Assembly (NCBI GenBank): GCA_900541855.1
Contig: UQLD01000008.1
Coordinates: forward strand, 30,172 to 94,171
Length of the DNA stretch: 64,000 nucleotides
Reading direction: 5' to 3'
From: an uncultured Collinsella sp.
GTDB taxonomy: Bacteria; Actinomycetota; Coriobacteriia; Coriobacteriales; Coriobacteriaceae
Positions 31,031 through 40,064 of this stretch are shown here, in pieces. The position numbers were made by a program, and so were the translations under genes. Within the stretch, counting starts at the first letter, position 1. Each line of letters begins with the position of its first letter. Below the pieces are notes generated by a model, which was not told where the DNA came from, did not search any database, and saw only the letters and a list, made by a program, of their open reading frames with translations.

Positions 31031-31073
31031 AAAAAGAAAGCCGGGCAGGTGCGGAAAACCGCAACTGCCCGGC
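31031..31073 (-). terminator. Intrinsic terminator after rsfS
   Basis: A long hairpin (31040-31048 with 31065-31073, extended inward by GCGG/CCGC pairs) is followed on the minus strand by TTTCTTTTT. It terminates the obg-nadD-yqeK-rsfS run and lies between two REP-like copies. Confidence 0.92.
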
Positions 31074-31084
31074 GATATGCGTGA

Positions 31085-31114
31085 GGGTAGCTAACCCCGT
31101 CTCAAATGAGCTAC
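31085..31114. repeat. REP-like palindromic repeat copy 4 (divergent)
   Basis: Ends are GGGTAGCT and GAGCTAC; the core is shortened to CCCCGTCTCAAAT. Its last base touches the rsfS stop codon. It is the most diverged full copy. Confidence 0.75.
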
Positions 31115-31569
31115 TAGAGGAGGTTGAGGGGGAGCTGGGGGGCGTCTCCCCAGAGTTTCTCGAGGCGGTAGAAGTCGCGGGCTTCGGGAGTGAAGACGTG
31201 GACGACAACCGAACCATAGTCCATGAGCATCCAGGTCTTCTGCTCGCGGCCCTCGATGGAGAACGGATGCTCGCCGCAAGCCTCGGCGACCTTCTCCTCG
31301 ATCTCGTCGACGATGGAATCAACCTGGCGATTGTTGGTGCCGGTAGCGAGCACAAAGTAGTCGCACACATCGGAAAGCTCGGTCAGGTCGAGCACCTGAA
31401 CGTCCTCGCCCTTCTTGTCGTAGGCGGCCTGCGCGGCGGCGCGGGCGACATCCTCGGCGGCGACACCGCTCGCGGACAGCGAGGCGGCGGTGCGGTCGGA
31501 CGTGGCGGCGAAGCTCTTGTGCTCCACACCTTCAAGAATCTGCTCGTCGGTCATGGTCTCGTCGGCCAT
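31114..31569 (-). CDS. rsfS: Ribosomal silencing factor RsfS (YbeB)
   Basis: This 151-residue protein binds L14 and blocks subunit joining in starvation. The core KKGEDVQVLDLTELSDVCDYFVLATGTNNRQV and WMLMDYGSVVVHVFTPEARDFY are diagnostic. An N-terminal extension of about 40 residues, Ala/Ser-rich, precedes the core. The ATG is downstream of an AGAGG SD. It ends the nadD-yqeK-rsfS group, the same order as in Bacillus. Confidence 0.95.
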   Translation of the reverse strand: MADETMTDEQILEGVEHKSFAATSDRTAASLSASGVAAEDVARAAAQAAYDKKGEDVQVLDLTELSDVCDYFVLATGTNNRQVDSIVDEIEEKVAEACGEHPFSIEGREQKTWMLMDYGSVVVHVFTPEARDFYRLEKLWGDAPQLPLNLL

Positions 31570-31596
31570 GGAATACCTCTTTCTAGACAGCCCGAG

Positions 31597-32205
31597 CTAG
31601 CGCAGCTGGGCGTAATGGTTGTAAATCGTAATAGCCGTGGGATAAAGATAGCGCCCGGACTGGATCACATAGACCAGACCTTGCGCAAAACAGGAGAAGA
31701 ACAACTCATCGAGCGTCGACTCCCCCACCATCTTGCGCAGCGCATGCGCATAGTCGCCGTGGCGGTTGGGCTCGATGGCATCGGCCACAAAGACCACCAT
31801 ATCGAGCGGTGTCATGTCGCAGGCACCCACGGTGTGACGGTCGACAGCCTGGAAAACGGCCGGCGACAGCTCGGGAAAAAGCTGCGGAAGCTCATAGGCG
31901 GCAACAGGGCCATGCAAAAGCGGCGTCGCGGCGGAAGGAGAGCCGGCAATCTTAATGCCGTAATGCAGAGCGCGCGTGACCAGCTCGTCGTCGGAGAGCA
32001 CTTTGTCCCAGTCATGGATCAGGCCGGCGGCAGCGGCATCAAAGCGGTCAACGCCGTAGACCTCGGCCAGATGAAGTGCGGTCTCGGCAACACCCAGCGA
32101 ATGCACATAGCGCTTGCGCTTATCCTTCATGCGAACATCGAGCAGCTCTTGAATGCGCTTGAGCAGCGCGCGCTCATCGCCCTCAAACTGATCCTCTACC
32201 GACAA
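31597..32205 (-). CDS. yqeK: YqeK-like HD-domain bis(5'-nucleosyl)-tetraphosphatase (symmetrical)
   Basis: This 202-residue HD-superfamily hydrolase is expected to cleave Ap4A to ADP. Metal-binding residues are visible in KRYVHSLGVAE, AAGLIHDWDK, LLHGPVAA, VDRHTVG and VFVADAIEPNR. The start is TTG at 32205 with GGGGG six bases upstream. Its location between nadD and rsfS is conserved in Firmicutes and Actinobacteria. Confidence 0.9.
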   Translation of the reverse strand: MSVEDQFEGDERALLKRIQELLDVRMKDKRKRYVHSLGVAETALHLAEVYGVDRFDAAAAGLIHDWDKVLSDDELVTRALHYGIKIAGSPSAATPLLHGPVAAYELPQLFPELSPAVFQAVDRHTVGACDMTPLDMVVFVADAIEPNRHGDYAHALRKMVGESTLDELFFSCFAQGLVYVIQSGRYLYPTAITIYNHYAQLR

Positions 32206-32217
32206 CGTAGACCCCCA

Positions 32218-32895
32218 TCACTCAAAATCTTCTTGGCCCAAATCGGCATATAGCCTGCGTTTGCGAATGTAGCCGAGCACGGACTCGCTCGTAAGATAGC
32301 GCACGCTCATACCGCGAGCTACTCGCTTACGAATGTTCGTCGAGCTGATCGCCAGCGCCGGAATCTGAATATAGCGCACGTCGAACGGCAGCCCCGACTC
32401 TTTGATTCGGGCACGCGCCGTATCGATATCAAAGCCCGGTCGTGTCGCCGCAATAAAGGTAGCAAGCTCAGCGATTCGTTCGGCATCATGCCAGGTAACA
32501 ATATCGATAATCGCGTCGGCGCCCGTAATAAAGTAGAGCTTTACCTGCGGCGGGTAAAAGTCGCGAAGGGCATGAAGCGTATCGGCCGTATAGGTTACAC
32601 CCGGACGGTCAATCTCGAACCGACTCGCCAAAAAGGCCGGGTTCGCAGCGGTGGCGAGGACCGTCATGGCATAACGGTCCTCGGCAGGCGTCACCGGCTT
32701 GTCAAGCTTAAAGGCAGGCGTGCCCGCCGGCATAAAGAGCACGGCATCCAAGTCGAGGGACTCACGCGCCTGCTCAGCGGTCACCAGGTGCCCGTAATGG
32801 ATGGGATCAAAGGTGCCACCCATAATGCCGAGCCTAAACTCCTGCCCGTCCTCTAGAGGAAGCTCGGGCAGACCGATTCCACCGCGCAGCGACAT
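32218..32895 (-). CDS. nadD: Nicotinate-nucleotide adenylyltransferase
   Basis: This 225-residue enzyme adenylates nicotinate mononucleotide in NAD synthesis. The nucleotidyltransferase motif GGTFDPIHYGHL is near residue 27 and ISSTNIRKRVARG is the C-terminal signature. A 20-residue leader precedes the core. The ATG sits three bases after the obg stop. Confidence 0.95.
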   Translation of the reverse strand: MSLRGGIGLPELPLEDGQEFRLGIMGGTFDPIHYGHLVTAEQARESLDLDAVLFMPAGTPAFKLDKPVTPAEDRYAMTVLATAANPAFLASRFEIDRPGVTYTADTLHALRDFYPPQVKLYFITGADAIIDIVTWHDAERIAELATFIAATRPGFDIDTARARIKESGLPFDVRYIQIPALAISSTNIRKRVARGMSVRYLTSESVLGYIRKRRLYADLGQEDFE

Positions 32896-32898
32896 GGC

Positions 32899-34377
<1,479 letters not shown>

Positions 34378-34381
34378 CTAC

Positions 34382-34425
34382 AAAAAAGAGGGAGACCCTT
34401 GAATCCTAAAACTCAAGTGCCTCCC
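34382..34425 (-). terminator. Terminator between rpmA and obg
   Basis: An imperfect 13-bp stem (34390-34402 with 34413-34425) is followed on the minus strand by six T. It should lower transcription from the ribosomal genes into obg and lies just upstream of the obg SD. Confidence 0.8.
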
Positions 34426-34450
34426 ACATATGTGCTCTATGAAGGGTGAA

Positions 34451-34708
34451 TTACGCGTTCGCGAGCGGGCGTACGCTGACCCTGTGCTTGATACCCTTGT
34501 GGAACTCAACGGTACCGTCGACCAGCGCGAACAGCGTGTCGTCCTTACCACGGCCAACGTTCTCACCCGGGTGGATGTGCGTGCCGTGCTGACGGACGAG
34601 AATCGTGCCCGTGGTTACCGTCTGGCCGGCATAGCGCTTCGTGCCAAGGCGCTGACCGCGGGAGTCACGGCCATTACGGGAGGAACCGAGTCCTTTTTTG
34701 TGTGCCAT
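34451..34708 (-). CDS. rpmA: 50S ribosomal protein L27
   Basis: L27 of 85 residues begins [16 protein letters not shown] and contains [21 protein letters not shown], all standard. The mature N terminus appears to be unprocessed (no Firmicute-type cleavable leader). It follows rplU by 33 bases. Confidence 0.98.
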   Translation of the reverse strand: MAHKKGLGSSRNGRDSRGQRLGTKRYAGQTVTTGTILVRQHGTHIHPGENVGRGKDDTLFALVDGTVEFHKGIKHRVSVRPLANA

Positions 34709-34741
34709 TGTGTATACCTACTCTTTCGTTACGAGTGTAAT

Positions 34742-35116
34742 CTACTCGGCGACGGGAGCCTCGGCAACAGCCTCGGCCTCTGCCTTGACAGCCTTCTTGG
34801 CGCGGGACGTAGCCTGAACCTTCACGATCTTCAGCTTGGTGAGCTGCTGACGGTGACCCTTCAGACGACGATAGCGCTTGCGCTTGTGGAACTTGAAGAC
34901 CAGCTGCTTCTCGCCCTTGAACTGCTCAACGATCTGAGCGGTAACCTTGGCCTTGGCCAGCTTGTCGGGATCGGTGACGATCTTCTTACCATCGTTGAGG
35001 AAGATAACCGGCAGGGTGACCTTGTCGCCCTCATTGCCCTCGATCTTCTCGACGGTGATGACATCGTCGGTGGCGACCTTGTACTGCTTGCCGCCCGTGT
35101 TAACGATTGCGTACAT
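34742..35116 (-). CDS. rplU: 50S ribosomal protein L21
   Basis: L21 of 124 residues starts MYAIVNTGGKQYKV at ATG 35116 with AAGGG upstream; a longer frame to 35137 lacks support. GEKQLVFKFHKRKRYRRLKGHRQ is the family signature. About 20 Ala/Glu/Lys-rich residues extend the C terminus. It has its own promoter (35159-35187). Confidence 0.97.
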   Translation of the reverse strand: MYAIVNTGGKQYKVATDDVITVEKIEGNEGDKVTLPVIFLNDGKKIVTDPDKLAKAKVTAQIVEQFKGEKQLVFKFHKRKRYRRLKGHRQQLTKLKIVKVQATSRAKKAVKAEAEAVAEAPVAE

Positions 35117-35158
35117 GTTTACTTGCCCTTCATGCATCAGTTAGTGCAACAGCCGAAT

Positions 35159-35187
35159 ATAGTAGCAGGCGAAAATACCCCCGTCAA
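35159..35187 (-). promoter_or_regulatory. Promoter of rplU-rpmA
   Basis: On the minus strand TTGACG (35182-35187) and TACTAT (35159-35164) are exactly 17 bases apart. The -35 overlaps the last codons of the preceding gene. The leader before rplU is about 35 nt. Confidence 0.78.
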
Positions 35188-35996
35188 CGAGTATGTGGAG
35201 CAAATCCACAAGTTCGCACAGGTATGGGGCTGACGAGTCGACCCTCGTCGTCCTCGCATGCTTGATTCTGACGCTCGACATCGTAGGAGCAGATGGTCAC
35301 GAGGTCTTGCATACCGGTGGAAACAATAGGTGCATCCACGCCCGGGGTCAAGCCCTGCAACAAAACATCAGCAGCGGAAAGCAAAATTTCCGGACGCATG
35401 GAGCCCTCGTTGTCGGCATGGGTGTCGAGCATGAGCACCAAATGGTCCGGGCGCTCCCCCGCCGTGAGCTCATAGCCCACCAACGTGTGGTCAAGGTCTA
35501 GGCGCTTGCTCTTCTTACCGCGCGCGTAGTCGATGCCATGGCCTGCACGCAACGTGTCGATCGCGGCGCGCACCTCATCGGCGCTCACGGGTGCCTCGGG
35601 ATCCAGGTGCAGATCGATGCGGTACGACAGACGCGTGAGCTGGGCAGTGAGCGCCGGCGTGCGCACGTCGATGTAGGCGGCCTCGATGGGCGCCAGATCG
35701 GCCGGAGACGCCGCAGCCAGGCGCCCAAACGCCTCGTCGAGCGCCACGAACTCGGTCATAAACAGGTCATACCACTCGCAGGTCGACGACGTACCCACCG
35801 GCAGCGCCGAAGAGAAGCCCACGCGCATGTGCGGAGAGAAGCCCTGCGTGACGGCATAGGGAAGTCCCGCACGGCGCACGATGCGCTCAATGGTATGGAT
35901 TACTTCGAGATGGCCCAGGTACTTAAGGCGATCGCGCTTGCCATAGCGAACACGAAGCCTAAAGAGCGAGGGGTTGTCGGTCAGGCGCTCACTCAT
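35184..35996 (-). CDS. Radical-SAM-linked protein (DUF2344/TIGR03936-like)
   Basis: This 270-residue protein begins LRVRYGKRDRLKYLGHLEVIHTIERIVRRAGLP and contains GFSPHMRVGFSSALPVGTSS, the hallmark of the DUF2344 family found next to, or fused with, a B12-binding-type radical SAM protein. Its function is not established. The ATG overlaps the stop of the radical SAM gene (ATGA), so both are coupled. The pair lies upstream of rplU-rpmA, as in many Gram-positives, hinting at RNA or ribosome modification; this is inference only. Confidence 0.85.
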   Translation of the reverse strand: MSERLTDNPSLFRLRVRYGKRDRLKYLGHLEVIHTIERIVRRAGLPYAVTQGFSPHMRVGFSSALPVGTSSTCEWYDLFMTEFVALDEAFGRLAAASPADLAPIEAAYIDVRTPALTAQLTRLSYRIDLHLDPEAPVSADEVRAAIDTLRAGHGIDYARGKKSKRLDLDHTLVGYELTAGERPDHLVLMLDTHADNEGSMRPEILLSAADVLLQGLTPGVDAPIVSTGMQDLVTICSYDVERQNQACEDDEGRLVSPIPVRTCGFAPHTR

Positions 35997-37870
35997 GCGC
36001 GATCACCCATCAATACATTCTTGGCGTGGAGCGTGGGGCAGATCCCGCAGCCGGTGCACGACGTGCGGGTACAGTCGGGAGTCGTGACGCCCTCGAGCGA
36101 GCGACGGTACTCGCGCTCGAGGAAGCCGCGCGTGCAGCCGGGGCTCACGTGCTCCCACGGCAGGCGCCAGTCCAACTCGTAGGGCAGGTGCACGAGCTCA
36201 TTGAGGTCGATGCCGTTTTTGGCAGCAGCTTCCTTCCAGTTATCGAGCGAGAAATGCTCTACCCAGGCGTCAAAGCGAGAGCCCGAGCGCCAAGCATCGA
36301 TGATGACGGGCGTCATGTCACGACCGGCGCGGGAAAGCGCGGCCTCGATGAGCGAGGTCTCGGCATCGTGGTAATGCACGCGGACGGCACGGTTGCGAAC
36401 GCTCGTGATAAGCAACTTCTGGCGACGCTTGACGTCGTCGTAGTCGAGCTGCGGGCACCACTGGAACGGCGTGGCAGCCTTGGGGATAAAGACCGAAACC
36501 GAGATGGACACCGAGATCGAGCCGCGACGAGCCTTGGGCACCACGGAACGACCGAGCTCCAGCACGTGATCGGCCAGATTGGCGATGGCCACGATGTCCT
36601 CATCGCGCTCGCCGGGAAGGCCCATCATAAAGTAGAGCTTCATGCGGTTCCAGCCGGCCTCGAAGGCCGCCTTGGCCGCACGGTCCAGGTCCTCCTCGGT
36701 CACGTTCTTGTTAATGATGTCGCGCATGCGCTGGCTGCCGGCCTCGGGCGCGAACGTCAGTCCGCCCTTCTTTTCGCCGGCGACCGACTCGGCCATATCC
36801 ACGCCAAACGAATCCAGGCGCTGCGACGGAATAGACACGCGAATACCCGTATCCTCCAGGCGGCGGTTGAGCCTGCCGAGCACGTCGCGAATGCAGGAGT
36901 GGTCGGTCGTGGAGAGCGAGGTCAGCGACACCTCGTCATAGCCGGTCTTTTCCAGACCCTGAATCACCGACGAGACGATCTGGTCGGCCGAGCGCTCGCG
37001 CACCGGGCGATACGTCATGCCGGCCTGGCAAAAACGACAGCCGCGGGCGCAGCCGCGCAGGATCTCGATAGACAGGCGGTCGTGGACCAGCTGCGCATAA
37101 GGCACGCACGACTGCGACAGCGGATTCGTGGCGCCGAAATCCTCGACGACGCGCTTGTAGACCACGGTCGGCGCATCCTTGCCCTCACGCGGCACGGTGT
37201 AGCCATGCGGCGAGCAGGGCTCGTCGTGACGAACTTCATAGAGCGACGGCACGTAGTTGCCGGCAATGGATGCAAGCTGCTCGACAATCTGCGCGCGCGG
37301 GACCCCTTCGTCACGCAGGCGGCGATGCAGCTGGCAGGTCTCGAGCAGCGATTCCTCGCCCTCGCCGATGAGAATGGCATCGAAGAAGGCCGCGTACGGC
37401 TCTGGGTTGTACACCGAGGGGCCGCCGGCAATGATGATGGGGTCGTCTTCGCCTCGGTCGGCCGCCAACAGTGGAATGCCAGCGAGGTCGAGTGCCTCGA
37501 GGAAGTTCGTCACCGCCATCTCGTGCGGCACATGCAGACCGACGATATCAAACGAAGCGACCGGCGCTGCACCCTCGAGCGAGAGCAGCGGAATGCCCGC
37601 CTCGCGCATAGCGTCACCCATATCGGGCCACGGCACATAGCCACGCTCGCAGGAGATGCCCTCGGCCTGGTTAAGGATGTTGTAGAGGATGGCGATACCC
37701 TGGTTGGGCAGACCGACCTCGTACACATCCGGATAGATCAGGCAGCAACGGTAGTCGGCATCGGCCTTGGAAAGCGTGCCCCACTCGTGATCGATATAGC
37801 GGCTCGGTTTCTCGACCTTGGCGAGCAGCGGCTCAATTAAATGAAAACAGTCTTGGTATGCAACGCGCAA
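35993..37870 (-). CDS. B12-binding-domain radical SAM protein (TIGR03960-like)
   Basis: This 625-residue protein has an N-terminal cobalamin-binding-like Rossmann region (about 30-190, with YPDVYEVGLPNQGIAILYNIL), a radical SAM centre in RGCARGCRFCQAG with the CxxxCxxC cluster ligands, and a C-terminal Cys-rich segment (CTRTSCTGCGICPT) that could bind a second cluster. The substrate is unknown. The start is TTG at 37870; the SD TAGGGG is also the stop of the preceding gene. It is coupled to the DUF2344 partner by a 4-base overlap. Confidence 0.87.
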   Translation of the reverse strand: MRVAYQDCFHLIEPLLAKVEKPSRYIDHEWGTLSKADADYRCCLIYPDVYEVGLPNQGIAILYNILNQAEGISCERGYVPWPDMGDAMREAGIPLLSLEGAAPVASFDIVGLHVPHEMAVTNFLEALDLAGIPLLAADRGEDDPIIIAGGPSVYNPEPYAAFFDAILIGEGEESLLETCQLHRRLRDEGVPRAQIVEQLASIAGNYVPSLYEVRHDEPCSPHGYTVPREGKDAPTVVYKRVVEDFGATNPLSQSCVPYAQLVHDRLSIEILRGCARGCRFCQAGMTYRPVRERSADQIVSSVIQGLEKTGYDEVSLTSLSTTDHSCIRDVLGRLNRRLEDTGIRVSIPSQRLDSFGVDMAESVAGEKKGGLTFAPEAGSQRMRDIINKNVTEEDLDRAAKAAFEAGWNRMKLYFMMGLPGERDEDIVAIANLADHVLELGRSVVPKARRGSISVSISVSVFIPKAATPFQWCPQLDYDDVKRRQKLLITSVRNRAVRVHYHDAETSLIEAALSRAGRDMTPVIIDAWRSGSRFDAWVEHFSLDNWKEAAAKNGIDLNELVHLPYELDWRLPWEHVSPGCTRGFLEREYRRSLEGVTTPDCTRTSCTGCGICPTLHAKNVLMGDRA

Positions 37871-37880
37871 CGGAAAACCC

Positions 37881-38810
37881 CTAAGCAGCGAGATCGGATG
37901 CGTCCTGGTAGGACGCCATAGGACGGGTAGCGCCCGCGACCGTGGTCACCAGATCGCGAACGCGGGAGAACGTGGCAGTGACCACCTCGTTGGCACGGCT
38001 GTAGTCGACATCGCGCTCGTAGAGCGAAACGAGCGCACGGCCCATGCCATAGGTGCCCGCGGCAGCAGTGAGCGCCTTGACGGCAAACCCAATATGCGGC
38101 GTCTGCTTGACGAGTGCGCGGGTGACCGCGCGGATCACAAGACCGCCGGCAAGCACGCCCGCGACCTCGTAGCCGCGCTCAGGCTTAATGCCGCGTCCAA
38201 AGACGGCAGCGAGATCAAAGAGCATGCCCACCTGCGCCAGCGCCATAACGGGATAATCGGCGCCCGGCAAAAACACCAGTGCACCGGTCGCCATATTGGT
38301 GAGCGCGCACGAGGTGATGATACGGTTGGCCGCCGCGATGCGCATGAAGGCAAAGTTCGCCGCAAAAGCCGTTTCCTTGTCGGTGCGATCGAGAATCCAG
38401 CGGGCAAGCGTCTCGAGCAGATACGTCTTATCGGTTGCCGCTACCACGCCGAGCATGGGCGTGGACTCCTCGATAAACGGCACCTCCACAGCAGACTCGG
38501 CAAGCACGCACACGGGCGCGCCGGCGATCACGAGCTCCTGCACGGCACTCTCCAAGCGGTCGGAACCACACGAGAGCACCAGCACCACATCGGTATCGGT
38601 CTTTGGAGCAATTCGCTCCTCCCCCAGACGCTCGACGCGCACAATGCCCGAGGTCGTCTGCGGCACAAAGGCGTCACGCACCGTCTCGGCCAGAAAGCGC
38701 GAGGCGGACGAATCCAGATAGACCGAGACGCGCACCGGCGTATCGGAATCCTTCTTAACGGACGCGCCCATCTTAAAAGCGCGGGTCAGCTTATCTACGG
38801 GAATTTTCAT
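37881..38810 (-). CDS. Uncharacterised protein, DUF697/YcjF-like membrane region
   Basis: This 309-residue protein is not confidently recognised. Residues about 25-140 form an alpha/beta region without a P-loop. About 150-265 contain hydrophobic helices (ANRIITSCALTNMATGALVF, then ALAQVGMLFDLAAVFG) that resemble the DUF697 region of YcjF-type proteins. ATG 38810 has GGAGGGG upstream. It lies between rodA and the radical SAM gene, so it may be linked to elongation or envelope functions by co-transcription only. Confidence 0.7.
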   Translation of the reverse strand: MKIPVDKLTRAFKMGASVKKDSDTPVRVSVYLDSSASRFLAETVRDAFVPQTTSGIVRVERLGEERIAPKTDTDVVLVLSCGSDRLESAVQELVIAGAPVCVLAESAVEVPFIEESTPMLGVVAATDKTYLLETLARWILDRTDKETAFAANFAFMRIAAANRIITSCALTNMATGALVFLPGADYPVMALAQVGMLFDLAAVFGRGIKPERGYEVAGVLAGGLVIRAVTRALVKQTPHIGFAVKALTAAAGTYGMGRALVSLYERDVDYSRANEVVTATFSRVRDLVTTVAGATRPMASYQDASDLAA

Positions 38811-38828
38811 AGCAAACCCCTCCAGCGG

Positions 38829-40055
38829 TTACGCGGCGCCCGAACGATGCCGCCATATGGATTGTACGATACCCACCGTCAGCAGCTGAATCATCATCGA
38901 AGACGAACCGAAGCTAATAAACGGTAGCGGAATACCGGTAATCGGCATCATGCCGATGCACATGCCGATGTTTTCGAAAGTCTGGAACGCCCACATGCCA
39001 ACGATGCCCACACACGAAAGACGCAAAAACAGCGACTCGCACTTAAAGGCGACGCGAATCGTCGAAAAGATCAGCAGAACGTAGAGGCACAGGAGCAAAA
39101 AGGAACCGCAAAAGCCAAAGGTCTCGGACAGGAAGGCGAAGACGAAGTCGGTGTGGAACTCAGGCAGAAAGCCGCCGGCCGACTGCGTCGCATGGCCCAA
39201 ACCCTTACCAAAGAAGCCGCCCGAGCCAACGGCGATAAGCGACTGCTGCAGGTTGTAGGCATCATCCGAATCGGCATTATCGGGGTCGATAAAGACCGTC
39301 AGACGGTTCATCTGATACTGCTTGATGAGCACATCGTGGCCGAGCAACGAATCAAAGACCGAATCGAGCGCCAGGACGAGGGCCACCAGGCCCACGAGCA
39401 GGGCCAGGGTCGACAGCACCCATTCGCGGCGCGCACCGCTCATACAAATGACGATGGCGCCCGAAACCAGCACGACCAGGCCCGAGCCCAGGTCACCCAT
39501 GGCAACGACGGCCAAAAACGGAATAGACAGCATGCCGCAGAGCTTGACGTAGTCGCGAACGGTATCGATGCGACCGTTATACTGCGAACCAAGCGTAGCA
39601 ATAAAGAAGATGGTGATGAGCTTGGCAAGCTCAACCGGCTGGAATGTCAAGCCGATACCGGGAATCTTGATCCAACCCGTCATGCCCAGACCGCCCGTAT
39701 AGGACAGACCCGGAATCTTGGGCGAGAAGATCACGATCAGGTCGATGACGAGCAACGCCGTCGAGAAATTGGAAATACCGCGAAGGTCGGTACGCCAGAC
39801 GAGCACCGCCAGCACCGCTCCGATGCCAATTCCCAGCAGATGGCGTGAGAACGAAGCATCGGCCTTAAACTGCGAAGCCGACCAGATAATGATGGCACCG
39901 TAGGCGACGAGCGCCACTGTAGCCACGAGCACACCGATATGCACCTTTTGGCGAAACGTGCCGCGCGAGGCCGAAAGTTGCTTGTTGACGCGGTCCAGGC
40001 TGCTGCGAGAGCCGGTCTTGGTTGAACGGAACAGATCCGCCGGAGAAAAATCCAT
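38829..40055 (-). CDS. rodA: Rod-shape SEDS glycosyltransferase RodA
   Basis: This 408-residue SEDS protein polymerises peptidoglycan glycan strands in the elongasome with PBP2. About ten TM segments are seen; QPVELAKLITIFFIA and GIPLPFISFGSSSM are family signatures. An N-terminal cytosolic tail of about 40 residues is Ser/Arg-rich. The ATG follows GGAGG by five bases. It is adjacent to mrdA, its partner. Confidence 0.95.
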   Translation of the reverse strand: MDFSPADLFRSTKTGSRSSLDRVNKQLSASRGTFRQKVHIGVLVATVALVAYGAIIIWSASQFKADASFSRHLLGIGIGAVLAVLVWRTDLRGISNFSTALLVIDLIVIFSPKIPGLSYTGGLGMTGWIKIPGIGLTFQPVELAKLITIFFIATLGSQYNGRIDTVRDYVKLCGMLSIPFLAVVAMGDLGSGLVVLVSGAIVICMSGARREWVLSTLALLVGLVALVLALDSVFDSLLGHDVLIKQYQMNRLTVFIDPDNADSDDAYNLQQSLIAVGSGGFFGKGLGHATQSAGGFLPEFHTDFVFAFLSETFGFCGSFLLLCLYVLLIFSTIRVAFKCESLFLRLSCVGIVGMWAFQTFENIGMCIGMMPITGIPLPFISFGSSSMMIQLLTVGIVQSIWRHRSGAA

Positions 40056-40064
40056 CGCAACCTC

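Noticed and set aside
36026..37840. 604-codon plus-strand frame opposite the radical SAM gene
   Set aside because: Antisense shadow; Arg/His-rich and without family features.
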